Assembly (NCBI GenBank): GCA_013398295.1
Contig: VZSF01001203.1
Span: 8,492-72,491 of the forward strand
From: Chionis minor
Taxonomy: Eukaryota; Chordata; Aves; Charadriiformes; Chionididae
Direction: 5' to 3'
Length of the DNA: 64,000 bases
A program made the translations under genes and the position numbers. Below, piece by piece: positions 37,401-52,200 of this stretch. Under the pieces are notes generated by a model, which did not search any database, was not told the DNA's origin, and saw only the letters and a list, made by a program, of their open reading frames with translations. Numbering within the stretch: the first letter of the stretch is position 1; every line of letters begins with the position of its first letter.

Positions 37401-40400
37401 TGAATTCTGAGCTGCTTCAAGTTTTTCTCTCTTTTTTTTTTTTTTTTTTTTCTGGGAAGAAGAAGTGGGTATGAGGATAGAGAGAGAGAGAACTTTGAAA
37501 GGTTAAGAGTGTTTTTGAGGTTTGGAAAAAAAAATCACTCTGGATATTTGAAAAGAAAAAAATATATTACTTCTTTTTCCTGGAAAATAAGTGTTTTCAA
37601 ATTTTGATTTGTCAAAAATCCCTGTCCTCTAGAACACAAAATTCACTAACCCACTCCATATTAATAAATTGTAACCATGGCATCAGCTAAAGATTCAGAA
37701 AGACCATGCATCTTCTCAGCTTTGCTCAGAACTTGTATTTCTTTCAAAGAACCCATACTACATCGTTCTGTGATTATAATATTGTGCACGATGGTTCTTT
37801 CACTTCACCTTTAACCCTGACGTGTCTGATTTTCACTTACCATCTTTGGCTCCCTGAGGAGCATCAGAGTGGGCTAGGATCCCATAAAGGTGTCCAGTGC
37901 TGTAGTTCCTGTGCAGCTTGTAACAAGCAAACAGCAAAGTAATGGATGATGGAGGTGGAAATGAGGGGCTTGCTGAGAATTAACAATGGAAGAAGCACCT
38001 AGTTTAAGGCAAAGCAATTGGAGAACTGTTGGTTGAGAAAGGAAAAGGAGATATAAGGGACGAATCAGAAAGGGGATCAGACACTGGCATGAGGAAGGGA
38101 TAGGAAGTGGTTGAAATGGCCACTAAGCTGGTGTTTGGAGAATGTAGTTAAATGCCCTCATATTCAGCTTTGCTTTAATATTTGAGAGACTGAGATCAAA
38201 GCCAAATACTGATCCAACGCCAAGTGTTCATACCCACAGTGTTTATCAATGTGTAAAGGCTTTAAACAGTATAACAACAGGCCTTCAACAAATGCTTAAT
38301 AGAGAATGATAGATGGGCTGGCTCAATTCTCTTCTCACCTTTGCACGAGACTCGTCAAATATCCAGAGGGAAAATGTAATCCCCAATTTGACATTATTTC
38401 TTCCCATGAAGTGCATAACATACATTTAAACATCAGGACAAATTACTCTAAAATATAAATGCTATGGCAACATGAAAAAAGGCTGGATTGCATTTTAGTT
38501 TCATTCAAAATAACAGTGTTGTTATTGGATATATAGAGAGTAATCCAAAATGAAGTATCCCAAACCAGTGATATATTACTTTATTTTTAGTTGATATTCT
38601 CTCTCCCATTGATTCAAAAAATCATTGAGAGAGAGACTTTTATCTTTAAATGTCAAATTTTGATGTTAAGGTCTAATTTATGTATACAATATAATATATG
38701 AAACATATTTGGGAATTCAGTTCAAATGTTGTTACAGTGCCATCTGCTGAAAAGCAACTAAGGCTAAACAGCATTTGGCAATTCATTTTTGCTAGGATAT
38801 CTGTAAATTCCTGGTCCATCCTGGGTACTTTTCAGCCTTTTCTGCCCTACAACATCACAACACAAAATCTGTATCCTCAGCACAGGAGGAGCTATAAACA
38901 CTACATTTACCCATATCATTAACTGTAAATGGTATCACTGAAAGGAAAGCATGGCATATACCTAAATGTCTCAAATAAGAGGATGCTAGACATGCTTAAG
39001 TTTTAAATTGGTTTTTGTATATGCACAGCTCAAAGGCTGGATATAAGCCTCAAGATTTTTACCCCCTGTCAAGTTACTGCTGACAAAGCAACCTAGGTTT
39101 ATTAAATGCTATTATGTTTAAGAACAAGTAAGCTGATATGTGTTGGCTAATAAATTTTTAAATCTATTTCAATTCCCATATCTAGAATGCTTCTCAAGCA
39201 AGTGAATAATTATTTTAAGATTAACAAGACAGACTGCATGGATTAAGGTAAACTTTTGTAGCAGCCTGAATTTGAGGCATGTGATAACAGCCCACTTGTC
39301 TCAACTCAAAGATGATTTATTTTTTTTTCTTCTTTTAATCAGCATTTGGTCTGAGTTTCAAATTGGTTCTTAATTACAGCTGAATATTTCTGTGCTGCTT
39401 GCTGTGTCAAGGAGACTCATCCTTCAATCTTTTTTATATTTGTTTATAAATTCCTCTGGCTTCTCAGACCACACTAAATCAAATTTTCAACAGGTCTCAC
39501 CTAAGCTTTGGTCAATAAGCTCAAATCTGTGTACATGTATCTCCACTAGAAATGCAGTAATTTTTTGGTGTACATATAGATGTATGGCATCCTGTCAGTG
39601 AAAAACAGATGATTTCTTCCCTCCCCCAGCCCCAAGTGATGTTTAAAAATGCAACGTAGTTGGCATTATCCTCCTGCTTGAAAAGTTTGGAATGGTCATT
39701 TTGAGAAAGGAAGTAACAAAAGCTATTCCAGTAATTAATCACAAGCTGCATACTGTCACAGTAGACATTTCATAAACAACCAAGAGACTGAAATTCATTT
39801 TCACAGGTTCTTCCATGAATAATTTGGACTTGTAAAAGGAAAGTCAATCAGTAACTCACTGAAAGAGAAAAAGACTGAATTTCAATTAACTCTGTCAACC
39901 AGCATGACTAATTCTACTCACAGTTCAACCGATGTAGGACATCCACAAGTTTTGCTCATAAATACTGAGCACCGGCTCAGGATCTGGCAGGTGACAGTGT
40001 TCGAAGGTGTTTGTATGATTTTTTGCTAATAAGTGATATTAGGTATGAGTCGCCCAAGCTAAGCAAAAATTACAAAGAAGCATGGATTTAAGCTTATGTC
40101 TTCCTACTTTGCTTTTTCAGAGTTTAAATTCATATGTAACTGGATTCAGAGACCAGAGCTAATCTCCTTAAATTCCTCCTAAGATTACTGTAGTAAGATA
40201 TACTTACTCCAGAGGGTAAGTCAAAACAACTGAATTTCAACTTGATTTCTGACCTGTGCTCTCATAGAGCTCTTTCCCTCTTCTCTCTTTCCTGTTTCTT
40301 CACTTTAGGAGAAATATAGGTAGATTAGCTTCTGGAGGCTAATATTAGGCTCTGTGAATGCAACTTCAAACTCCTTCTTTCCCTATGCCTTTCTCTGTTT

Positions 40401-41787
40401 AAAGTTCTGGTAAACAGCACAATGATAAAGCAGCACTTGGTAGGATACAAAGAAGGTCTGGGGTAAATGCTCCTTATTTGACCCTTTCAGTAGCTCTTTC
40501 AGTGAGCTGAAAAGAGTCTCTTTCAGACTCTTTCAGTAGCTACCAAGTTACGTGTTGAAAAAAAAGTCACAAAAAACCCACCTTGGGGCAAGATATTCAA
40601 AAGATGTGCATAAGTATGTGGATGTGTGTGAAAAAATTGACAGATGCCTGTGTCTGTAGGCACCTACTTAGCTGAAAATTTGAATTCAGTTTTCCTAAAA
40701 TTGTGTTCTGTATCCAGAACAAATACTGTGTATTTTGCTGAACACAGCACTGTGAGAAAATTATCAGCAAAGGGACTTTGGGACAAATTAATCTGTTTAC
40801 TGAAGATTGTGGGAATACCAGGGGTTCTAGTTGTTAGTTTGAAGTTTTTTAATCAGGCCACGCTGTTTATTAACCATACCCTAAAAGAAGACTGACTTAA
40901 GAAAGAAGTTAATTGATAACTGCTGCATATTCTGGGAGCTTTCTAAGGACTGTGAATTGACTACGTGGTTGCAGCCAGCCTGATCCTGTTATCTTGCCCT
41001 GTTTGCAAAAATGGATTATTTCCAGCGGGCTTCATTTTGAAAAATGCCCTAACTTTTGTATTGTTGTTACAATAATAGAAACAAGAGTAAGCGTGGCTGC
41101 CTATTTTGGCTCAGAGAAACAACAGAATTATAAATGCAACTGATGGAGAAAAAGGAGCATTACTCCAGCAAACCCTGAAATCTCCCAGAACACTGCAGTA
41201 TTTAAAGAGAAAAAAAAAGAGAAACACAAATATTTCCCAAGTATAACCATTGCTTAGCATGATGTCAGAGCCTTACCATTTATTTTTATTTAGATTCAGT
41301 AACTTTCACATAATTTTAGGGCAAGATCTAAAGTCCACTAAAATTCTTTAGACCAGCTGCTGTTCTACTTGATTATTACTCTACAACGATCAAAGAGATC
41401 AGTATTTGGCTGTGGTCTAAAAAACAATTGGAAATTTTTATTTTGGGTGACTACTATGACGTATTGCAGAAGATTTTAATTTTCACCCAGGAATCACCTT
41501 TGAGGAAAAGATGGTTAGGTAGTTAAATTATCGGTTTGAGTTGCGAGAAACTGGAGTTCAAAGTTGTTTTCTCCTTAGGGTACCTGCTTGGTGTGCTCAA
41601 ATCACATACTACAAATGTGTTACTTAATTACTATAAAGTTTTTTGACTCCAAAGGGTGGAGGCTGATGAGGAATTCAGTGTTTCTTACAAACAATTGCTC
41701 ATATATACTGCAAAGAAAAGCTTGAGAACTTTGGAATAAGAAGTTGTTCAGTGGGTATATTTCTATGTGCAGTGAAGGTCAGTACGG
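34491..41787. other. Long gene desert
   Basis: About 7.3 kb of AT-rich unique sequence. It includes a poly-T run near 37431-37451, a duplicated 'tcagact...cttcatca' word at 36895-36935, the imperfect hairpin at 38598-38636 and a cluster of TTTCAG words at 40484-40541. No recognisable gene. Confidence 0.5.
38598..38636. repeat. Imperfect inverted repeat, 17-bp arms
   Basis: TCTCTCTCCCATTGATT at 38598-38614 pairs with AATCATTGAGAGAGAGA at 38620-38636 with two mismatches around a 5-base loop. It lies in AT-rich desert with no neighbouring gene. Confidence 0.85.
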
Positions 41788-42545
41788 ATCATAGAATCAT
41801 TTGGGTTGGTAAGGACCTTTAAAGGTCATCTAGTCCAGCCCCCCTCCAATGAGCAGGGACATCTTCGACAATATCAGGTTGCTCAAAGCCTCATCCAACC
41901 TGACTGTGAATGTTTTCCAGGAATGGGGCATCTGAAACCTCTCTGAGCAACCTGTTCCAGTGTTTCACCACCTTCACAGTAAAAAATTTCTTTCTTATAT
42001 CTAGTCTGAATCTACGCTTTTTTAGTTTCAAACCATTGTCCCTTATCCTATCACTGGAAAGTCCATTCCCGTCTTTCTAATAAGCCTCCTTTAAGCACTG
42101 GAAGGCTGCTATAAGGTCTCCCTGGAAACTTCTCCAGGGTGAACAACCCCAACTCTCTCAGCACTGATCATTTTTGTGGCCCTTCTCTGGACCTGATCCA
42201 ACAGGTCCTCATCTTTCCTATGTTGAGGACTCCAGAGCTGGACACAGTACTCTAGGTGGGGTCTCAGTAGAGCAGAGCAGAGGGGGAGAATCACCTCCCT
42301 CAACCTGCTGGCCATACATCTTTTGATGCAGCCCAGGACACAGTTGGCTTTCTGGGCTGTGAGCACACATTGCTGGCTCATGTCTAGGTTTTCATGCACC
42401 AGAACTACCCTACTCTCAATCCCTTCTTCCCCCAGCCTGTGTTGATATTGGGTGTTGCCCCAGTCCAGGTGCATGATCTTGTACTTGGCCTTGTTGAACC
42501 TCATGAGATTCACAGGGGCCCACTTTGGGTTTCACCGAGATCTTT
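41788..42545 (-). mobile_element. CR1 LINE, longest 3' fragment
   Basis: Minus-strand CR1 of about 750 bases. Its 3' end (ATCATAGAATCAT on + strand) is at 41788. ORF2 is open for 134 codons at 42109-42513 and includes NLMRFNKAKYKIMHLDWGN, MSQQCVLTAQKANCVLGCIK and LLRPHLEYCVQLWSPQHRKD, in the order expected for the region after the reverse transcriptase. It is the best internal reference for what is missing from the copy at 61560. The frame breaks before the C-terminal tail. Confidence 0.95.
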
Positions 42546-45500
42546 GGGCATCGTTGACCTCAAATGTTTTTTACAGATAATCAGTATCCAACTGTACTCC
42601 TACAGATTGACACAGCTCAATCTACAAGTAGGTTGCAAAAAAGCCTTTCATTTTAAGCCACATTAGAATTTACTGTTCTATAAATAGAACATTATAGAGG
42701 CATTCTTTCAAGAAGTGCCATGGAGATACTCTCCTTGCAGTTTCCAAGCCATGTCAGCTTTGCTTCTATAGGGTATAGGTTTCCTGAATAAACAAGTGAT
42801 TTCTTCATTATTTTTGGAAGTGTATGTAGTGCTGCTCTGCACCACACCAGAGCCCCAGCACCGTTTATGTGCACTCTATCAGCTATCTTCAAAATGCTCA
42901 ATGTTTTTACACTCTTCAGTCAACTTCTGCCCTAAATTACATATTTACAACCCTAGTGGCTTCAGGAAGATGAAAACTCAGGGTTGAAAGCTCCCCTGCC
43001 AGTTTTCAAAGAGGCTGCTTTAATCCCCACCTTGGAATTTTGGGCACTTGCATTCCATCCAACAGTTACAGCAAAAACACTCATCTCAGTTCATCAAAGC
43101 ATCATTCTCCCCTCAGTGTTTTGGATTACAGGTTACTAGAAGTCAGGGAAACAGAGTGCTTAAAAAAAATCACTTGATAGTTTTCTAAATTACAGTCCTC
43201 ATTATACTTTAGAAATTAGAATGCCATTACTGTTCTAAATATCACAACTGGTACTTCTTAGGGCTGTGCAGAAGAATCAGGAGTTAGAAGACAGTGGGAG
43301 ATACTGCAGCATATTGGGGTTCTGCAGGACACTGCCTGCTGTGCCACACAGGCTACGCAGCGGGACAGAGAGAAGAAAAGCATAGACAAAATGTACTTGT
43401 AGTTTCTACTTAGAAGGCATAGTGTATCCTCTTTTGAATAATATAATAATATGTTCAGGAAAAAAATGTGCAAAAGCAAGGGCATTGGGTACATATGTAA
43501 GAACTGATCATCTGTAATCTCTACAACCATCCTTGGGAAGCATCGTCACTCCATCCTTCCCCTTTCCTTTCCTTGCTCTTACCTGTCTTTCCAGAGAGGT
43601 TTTACAGATACTTGCCTAAGGCAAGATTTAGTAGGAGCTGCGACATCTTTTTCAAATTTAACACAATCAGAAGAAAAGATAAGCTCTCAGGTATGCAGAC
43701 CCTTCCTTGACTCCATCCCCAAAAGTCTGTGTATCTTTGTGTTAACTGGAGGGTTTTGTTTAAAGATACGTTTCTCCAGCTTGATAGGGAAAAGATGTGG
43801 ATCATTAGCAGAAGCAGGTGAAATGGAGATTTTTACAACCTGTTTTGGGGCTCATTTATATCTTTATTGTTAGCACAGATCAGACTTACTAAAATTCTCT
43901 GCTGATAGGGATTTATACAAAGCTGTCAAATAAGAGATACCTGAAGACCTCAGGCCTTCACTCTGGCAGTATTGGGGAAGTTACTGGCCTGGAATTCAGC
44001 TGGGCTTTGGGATGTGTCAATGGCTCCTCATCACACAGAGTGTGAACATACTTAAGGTCCTGTGTTTGGAAAGGTTAGGAGAAACACTAAGTCTGTGGTT
44101 GGTCTTTGACTTGAAGTCTGTTAATGTTTTTAAACCTAAACCCCCATTTTTAATTTTTTTAATGCAACAATTATTTTGGCTAAAATTTCCCAGAAGAGCC
44201 AGAGGACTTCAGCCTTCCCATCAACAGCCAGCTGGCCTTGCCCTCACACATAATGTCCTGAGACTGCAGTTTTAGACTGTATCTTTTCCTGGTCATCCTA
44301 ATTTATCTTACACAACTAGAGCATGCCTAAACAAAATACTGCTTCCTGCTCCAGTGTAAAACCAGTAGAATTTAACTAAGAGATCGTGCAGAATTTGTTT
44401 TTAAAATTAGTTCTCAATCTTAAAATTGAGCTCATTGCTAAGGCACTAAAGAAAATGCTACTTCACTATACCATCACAGACTTAATTAGAAGGAAATTTA
44501 AAGGCATGCTAATGAATATTTAATGCAACTTATTGGCTTGTCCCAAGTCCTCTTCTACTGGCTTTATTGGAATTTAATGGCATTTCATTCCTAACTAGAT
44601 ACTTAAATATTCTGCAGAAGCAAGACCTCAACTTCACTTGCAGAATCTGCATTTTGTGATGATAAAGCCAGATTCCTCCCTAAATTATAGGAGACGTAGG
44701 GTCAATTTGGATATGAAGTTTTAGCTGTAAAATGAAAGGGAAGTGGGGTAGGGATGCATTTGTTAAAATAGGACAGGTGTGGTCTGCCTAATTCCAGTCC
44801 CTAAACAAGGAATATGTCTTTGTCATGTTTGCATAACAAATTTCCAGGCAAAACAGGTTTAGCAAAATGAGCGTTTCCCAGCCTTCATGGGCGTACTAAG
44901 GAAGGCCTGCATTTTACACTATGATTTACTCTCTGTATTAGCCTAAAGAGATGTGTATCAAAAGAAAGCAAAAGGTAAGATCTGGTCATTGCTAGCCCAT
45001 GAAGTTGAGTTGGAATGATGGGTCTATATAGCAAGCTTTAACAACTTGTTGCCAAACATCTGAATTAATAAAATTAATAGAAAAAAATCCTAGTGTGTAT
45101 GGTTTTAAAGCTTTTGAAAATGGTGAATTTTCCACTTTGTTTTCCAGACTTCTGTTTTAGTGTATTGTCCAGCTCCTCATACATTTTCATAATAGCAATG
45201 CTCAGAACTGCCATAACAGCTTATACTTTCCTGGCTGCATGCAAACAATTACTGGTGTGCATCCATATTGACACAAATTAGGCCCACGTGTAGCTTTATC
45301 ACGCACATGCAATTTCTCCATCATTTAATCTCAGTCATAAATGACAACTTTGGAATTCTCTGCCTCTCTAAATCTGCATTTCTCATTGAATTTAAATGGA
45401 TTTAAAATCTATAAATAACTGCATCAACCCTGAATATTGCATTCAATTACTTTGAGTTTGCTGCTGTTCACAAGGCATTCGTGCTGGTCTTTCATGCTGT

Positions 45501-48500
45501 TTGCATTAGCAAACCTCTTCTTTCTAAAACAACCTCCTGTATTCATGATTAACAACTCAATCTGAGGCTGAATTTTTTAAGCTTTTTCTCTGACATCTCT
45601 AGTAAGGTAAATCTTTAAAAAAGGTACAACTGGTGGTCTGTGGCTACAGCTTGTCCATTGTTCTTTTAAAGAAGACTTCTTTTGGAGTTCTAACAACTGG
45701 GTTTCAATAAAAATAGTTGGTCTCTTTTGCAGAAAGCACACTGAAATGTAGCACAGAATTATAGTGAGAGTAATAGCATCTCATTACAAGCAGACAATGT
45801 ATTTAGGTGCCCAATAAAAGAGGGTCAGGCTGTGAAATGCTCATTTCAGACAGCTGCTACTCCCCACTGGTAGCAAAACTGGCTTCTCTGATTGTGCCTA
45901 CAGTGCTGTTATGGAGTGGCCCTGACCAGGGACCAGGGATGAATTTTCTTTTTTATCTCTAGCTGTAGCAGCAGCCTCGGGGCTGGCCCCGAGGAAACAC
46001 TGTTTGGAAACCTCCAGTGCTGATTGCGCCACAATACAAAGGAAAGGTGCATCTCACCACCACCACCAGCTACATGTTACACCCTGCTGCTGGGCAAGGA
46101 GCCTATTTTTAACCCCTCTGGGTTAACAAAATATTCTGGGCACTCAGGATCCATGATTACGGGAGCAGAGTGCTGCCTAGCAGCTCCTCACTGTTAACTG
46201 CTGCAGGAGCAGGTGGGGTTTAGAGTTTAGACTGCTCACAGGGCAGGAGAAATGTGCAGAGCCCAGTCTTTCCTGTGGTCTGTGTTTCAGGTCACTTAAG
46301 GACAGCCTGAGCATACCTCTTGGGAAAAAATTAAGTGCTCCTTAATATGAATATTAGATTCACAGTTCATATCTTAATAGGTAATGGAGGAAGATAAGAT
46401 CAAGAGCAGACAAACTCAGAGGCTAATGTTAGTTCACATGAGCACAGGCAATTCTATTAGGGAACATAAATATGCTGGAAAGGACTATGAAGACCTTTCC
46501 AGATCTACTATCTGATAAAAGTTTGCAATGTTCATTTAGAGCTGACCAACTCTATGGAATAAGAGCCCCTGTGCAATACAGGAGTTCATAATAAGTGGCT
46601 TGCCCAGATACTCAACACATTGCAACTGCTACCTGCAAAGAAAATTGGTATTTTATTTCAAAAGCAGGGGATTATTTCAAGATCATACTGAAATTAGGAA
46701 AGAACGAGATATTCACACTCACTGGACGGTATAAAAAGCAAAGGTGCAGCTAGAGTGAAACATAGATTTTTAAATTGCTCTCCAAGATTTCTTTGTTTTC
46801 TTCTTTTACTCACTAGTGCCTCATTTGTGCACAAATTCCCTTTTTGTTAGAGGTGTACACGTCCATGGTTGTCCATTGTGGTCAAGGCAAACAAAGTCAC
46901 TTCTATTTCTGAATAGGAAAAATAATAAAGTAAAACCCTGTTGTGACTGAGGAAGAAGGCAAGAGAAACCTTTGTGCTCCATTCTCTTTTCAGTGCCTGG
47001 TTTCCTCACCTGCCTCTGGGTGAGGATTGCACATTTGCTGCTAAAAGGCATACCTTGACTTACTGATGGGAAGACATATGCACAGACCCATGCATAATCC
47101 ACGTTCCACTTCAGATCTTTTCCAAGGGTGTCAGTGGGCCCAGAACCTGCCACTGGCTCTCCATTTCATTGAAATTCATTTCTGTGCAAAGATGTGGAAA
47201 CATAGCCCAACTTAAAAAGTTTCCTTTTACTCTGAACCGAAAACAAAAACAAATAAATGTACTATGAGGAGAATGCTTCTCAAGGCGCCGTTCTCATAAT
47301 GATTTATAAACAACTGTCCAATTTAAGCTGTGTGCTGTGTCTGCTAAAAATATTTAAAAGATACCCTTGCTGTTACAGTAATTAAACATGCATGAGATGG
47401 AAAATAACAAACACACAAAAATAGCCATAGTTGCCCAAGAAGATTTATAAATATAATAATGGAAGAGTTACATTTAATAAGTAAAACAGAATAGTGTGGT
47501 GACAGTGGGGCAAGAACATAAAATCCACAGAAAACAATGTGCTGTGCTAAAGAGTAACAAAAACTGAAAGTCTGAAGGGCAGAAAATAATGATGAATAAT
47601 ACTGAACGAGGAAATAAAATATTGGTGAACAAGACGCTTCAAATGCTCAAGGCTGCATGAACAGTGTGATTATCCACAGTGATTACTGAATTTTCTTATA
47701 AATCTTCTCAATGCCAGCAGCATTTCATTTCTAAGACCAGCAGATCACTGCACGGGAGAATGATCAGCCAACTCTTTAGCTAGAGTAAAAGGGAGGTGAG
47801 GCTCTGTAACACCTTCAGACACTTTCCCTGCAGGAATTGCATCATACATGCAATTAGGCTATGCAGAAATTTGTCTTCAGTACATTCTTTAAGGAATAAT
47901 AGGAAGGAATCTTGAAAGATTCTCAAAAATCACGTCTTTCTCACAACATCATTTTTTTAAAAAAACCCTGTAGGTCTCTTAATTTATATACTCTTTTATG
48001 AAGTGCTATTTCTTTCCTGGTAAATGTGAATTTTTGACTACAAAGGAAAAAATAACTACTTCCTATTCCTGAATGTAATGAAATTATTTTCTTCCTCTTA
48101 GCATGCAGTCTTAAAAAATAGGGAATTTTTTTTTAACGCATTTTTGCGTGACCCATGGATCCATAAGCCAAACTTCTGATGACTGAGATCTGTTCAATAC
48201 TGAGCAAAACCAAACTTAATAAGGTCTTATAGAGTTAACCATTTATGCTAGATAATTGTAAATATTATTATGTTTTCTTATACTGATGAAATAGTTCTGA
48301 CTTACACAATCAAAATCTTTAAAATGATCAGGGAAAGAAGGATTTGCACATCACAATGATTTCCAGCGGTTTTGGGGTTTTTTTGTAGCTCTCCCTTTAA
48401 CAAGTGCACATAAGAACTTTTAGTTCAGAGAATTACTATCAGAGGAGAGACAAACAAGTAGTTCTCATACTGTTTCAACTTCCCTCCTTGAGCTTTATAA

Positions 48501-49109
48501 GTGTTGCTACTGACACACGATTTAATTGTTATTATTCCAGGGAAAGATCTACCTAGATTAAATGTAAACTGTTGTAACATTCTGGATAGCACCAGACAGT
48601 GACCATTTACATCATGTGAGAATTTTTGACCATATTTAAAATCTTCAGTTCTTTAATATGACCAGTCCTTGTCTGAACAGATGAAATAGGACCAGGTTCC
48701 ATTCAGCTTTCAAGTTGGAAACATGAAAAAATCCTGAACTTTCTTGGTTTCCAGGCTCAGAATAACCTCTTATTTTTCCCGTTGTGTGTGTGCTACTGAT
48801 GGCAGCACTGTACTTTGGTTTAACAAAAGTGAATACCTGTCCAGATACCCTTTTAAATATTGCACAGCAGAAAGTTTATGGGAAAACCTGTTGAAAATGT
48901 GGAGGCTTTGGTTATGCAGAGATTGTTGCCACTGACTGCCTGGAGCTAAATGCGTCAGTTCTGCATTTCACTGTCAGTTGAAATGAACCCAAAACTTGAG
49001 TGGAGTTCATTCCTCTTGTCTTCCTCCTGACATCATCTCAAACAGCTTTGGCATTTGTTTTTACTTCACAGAGAGAGAGAGAAAGATATTTTTGCTGTGC
49101 TGCTGGTTA

Positions 49110-49200
49110 GAGCACTGTTTCTCAACCTGTGGGTCACACTGCTAAGGAGTCACATCAGTGCTGAAGGGGCGATAAGGAGCTAAACTCAGCTTACCCAGCT
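49110..49200. mobile_element. Possible hAT/Charlie-type DNA transposon remnant
   Basis: The phrase GTTTCTCAACCTGTGGGTCA at 49118-49137 resembles the terminal sequence of Charlie-type hAT elements as I remember it. The following bases do not clearly continue the match, and no second terminal repeat or 8-bp target duplication was found. Weak call. Confidence 0.22.
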
Positions 49201-52200
49201 TTGCCAGGCTCCTTAATTCCACCCCAGCCAAGGTGAGGTTTCCTGTGAGAAGGCAGCACTGGTGGCCCACAGTGTAGCTCAGGGAGATACAAAAGTGGCA
49301 GAAGTCAGGGGAAGGTGAGGCAGCACTGAGAAGAAGCAGAGCTTGGGATGTGGGAACATCATCTCAAGAAGGCATTGCCATGGCTTGAGCAAGGCATGGC
49401 AGCAGGCTTACCGGAGAGGGCAGGGAGCTCAGTGTGGGACAGCAGCATGGGACAAAGGAGGAAGCTCTGGCAGGGGTCAGAGGAAAGCAGAAGGATGTAG
49501 AAGCACTGAGACCTCCCTAACTGTGGTTGGCAACCACTAAGGTCAATTGTTCGTATGGAATATAGAAGTGAAAACGTTAAACCTTTATGTCAAATTCAAG
49601 CAGGTGGACTTTACCCTGGGTTTCTAACTTCTCATCACAGTGTCCCACTCCACCAATCTAATGCAGAATTGGTATCCTTCACTGTGATGGATACATCCCT
49701 GGGAAGAATTCTATTTTCAATGATTTTTTCAAGTTTCACAGCCAGCTCCAGTAGATGGCTGCAGAGCTGGTTTCAGTAAATAAGTACCATCTGTCCAGGT
49801 TTTCTCAGGGCTGGTTCCAACTTTGTGTGAAATTTGGAAGCCTGGTCCAAATACAAATTTTGCAAGTTTTATTCTGTGCTGCTTGACTCGAGTTTGATGG
49901 TCTTGGTACTTTACTAGTACCAAGAGAGTCAATGAGAGTCTTACTGGGTTGAGGCCCGGAAAGGAACATAACACCAGTCCTCTCTTGGGGCACACAAATG
50001 CGAGACAACAAGGCTTCACATCATCTTCGGGATGCCATATGGACATCTCCCCAGAGGGCAGGGAGACTTCGGTCACAGTGCATTGCTCTCCTATTTATCA
50101 GCAGAAAAATGCAATACTTCCTCCTCCTTTCTCTGGTATGTGTGAAATCATTCTACTCTTCTAGTTCAGAGCTGATCTCCTGGCATTTTCTGTCTTCTAT
50201 CTTTTAACAGGGAAAGGTTACACAGGTTTTCAAAGATTTTTGTCCCCATTAAAGCTTATGTCCCCTGAACAACGGCAAATGAGAACATTAGTCCTGTACT
50301 GCCATGGTACAAAGCTACATAGATCTCTTAATGGTTTGGAAAGGGTTATTCTGTTTTGTAGAGAGGCTTTTGTGTTTGAAACAACAGGGAATGCAGTTTG
50401 GAAATTGGTTTTCCACCCCAAAGATAAGTTAGGAAGTTCTACTGCAGTCATTGAAACCCTGGTCTGTATTACGGGAATACTCTCAAATGTTGCCCTTTCC
50501 ACAAGATTCAAAAGTGCATTTCATCTTACTTGTAATGAGCCTTTGCTGCTTGTTCTAGGCTGTGTTTTATATTCTTACAGTAATTTTAGCAGTACAAAGG
50601 TACAGAGCAGCAGAAACTTGGCTGTCTCCTGAACCACGTTCCTGCGATCTCACAGATCTTTCAATCTATTGATGTCACAAGCCACAAGGACTATTTCAGT
50701 TAGTGTATATGTTTTCATTTTATCTCCTAAATTCTCTACTGATCTTCCCAAATACAAATGTGACAACGTAAGTGAATGGAACGAACAAGCCTTTGTAAAC
50801 TCAATTTTTCAGTTTAAAAGTATATGTAGCTTATTAAAAGATACAATGTTACTACAAGGGGGCAATGGAGCCTTTTCTTTAAAGACAAGATTTTAAGAGA
50901 GAAAGTCACTGTGCTGCTTTTGAGTACAATGCAAGAAGTATCTTTAGATTTTAAGACAGATTCTCTGCTAATATAAAGCAGAGTGATTCCGGTGAAGGCA
51001 GTGGAGTTCTGAAGATTTATGCCTGCTAAGGATCTGTCTGACTGGCAAGTGATTGAAGAGACAGCCATCTCTCAGCAAAAAGAAAATATGAGCATAAAAA
51101 AGCATCTAATATGGATTCAAGAGAGATTGCTCAAAAGTAAAAGGGCAATAATAAATGCCCTGTACTGGAAACAGGGAACAATGATGCAAGCAAGAGAGAG
51201 GAAGAAGAAAAAAATTACAGTCAGAGAAAAGATGATAAGGTCAGCAAAATATCAAGCTGGGCTGAAGCCAAATGAACAATGCAAGAAGAATAAAAATGTA
51301 ACCCACTGATAAAGCAAGGAAAAATGACAATAGTGAGAATAAACTCAGTAATTGAAGTTTGTTGTGTGAGGCTCCAAATACCTCATGTGCAATTTTCATA
51401 TCCACTTTGTCCTCAGACAAAGATGCTTTGAACAACTTCTCTGTCAGGGCCAATTTTTTACTGCAGTTGATTGACATTTGTAGTTAATCAGAAGTACTGC
51501 GCTTGATAAAAATGGTTTTCCATAGGAACATTTTTTCCTTGTTTTTGTAATATTCTATTTCTGTAGAGTTTTTCAATTTAAAAACATTGAAAAAATAATC
51601 CACGGGTGTTAATAGTTTTCTGTTTTTCTCCCAGTGAACTCTGCAGATTTTTACATTTCATGTCACACCTAACCTAATAGGCACCTATACTGGTAAAAGA
51701 AGGGAAGACAGAAAGAAAAAAAGGCTTTCTAAATGAACCAAGAAATAAGAAAAGAAACTTTTTTTTTTTCAGAATCAGCCCTAACATGGAGTACAAAACT
51801 CAAGACAAGGAGATATTAGTACTATTATATATGTATTGTAGAACTTATTACCTACTAGTTTTGCTTAAATCACTAGCAGTAATCGTATTGGCAGAAAAAG
51901 TCAGTTAGGTGAGCTCACAGCCTGACTTGTGGGTAAATACCAGATACAGTACTGGGCCTAAATGCCTCAGCATAAATAGAATCTGTGTCAATACAGAAGC
52001 CTTGAGCCAAAGTGACATAATTTCTCTCACTGTTGAAGAATGAGCCTGGAAAGTTCCTAATGTCAGAGCTTTGCTGACATCCCAGCACATTCAAGACTTG
52101 TAAAATAAATAATTGTGTCTATTACTATTTTCCCAAGGGTAAGAGGGTTTAGCAGGGCAGCCTGTGTATTACAGTTCAGGTGTGGTTCTGGGGGCCTTAG

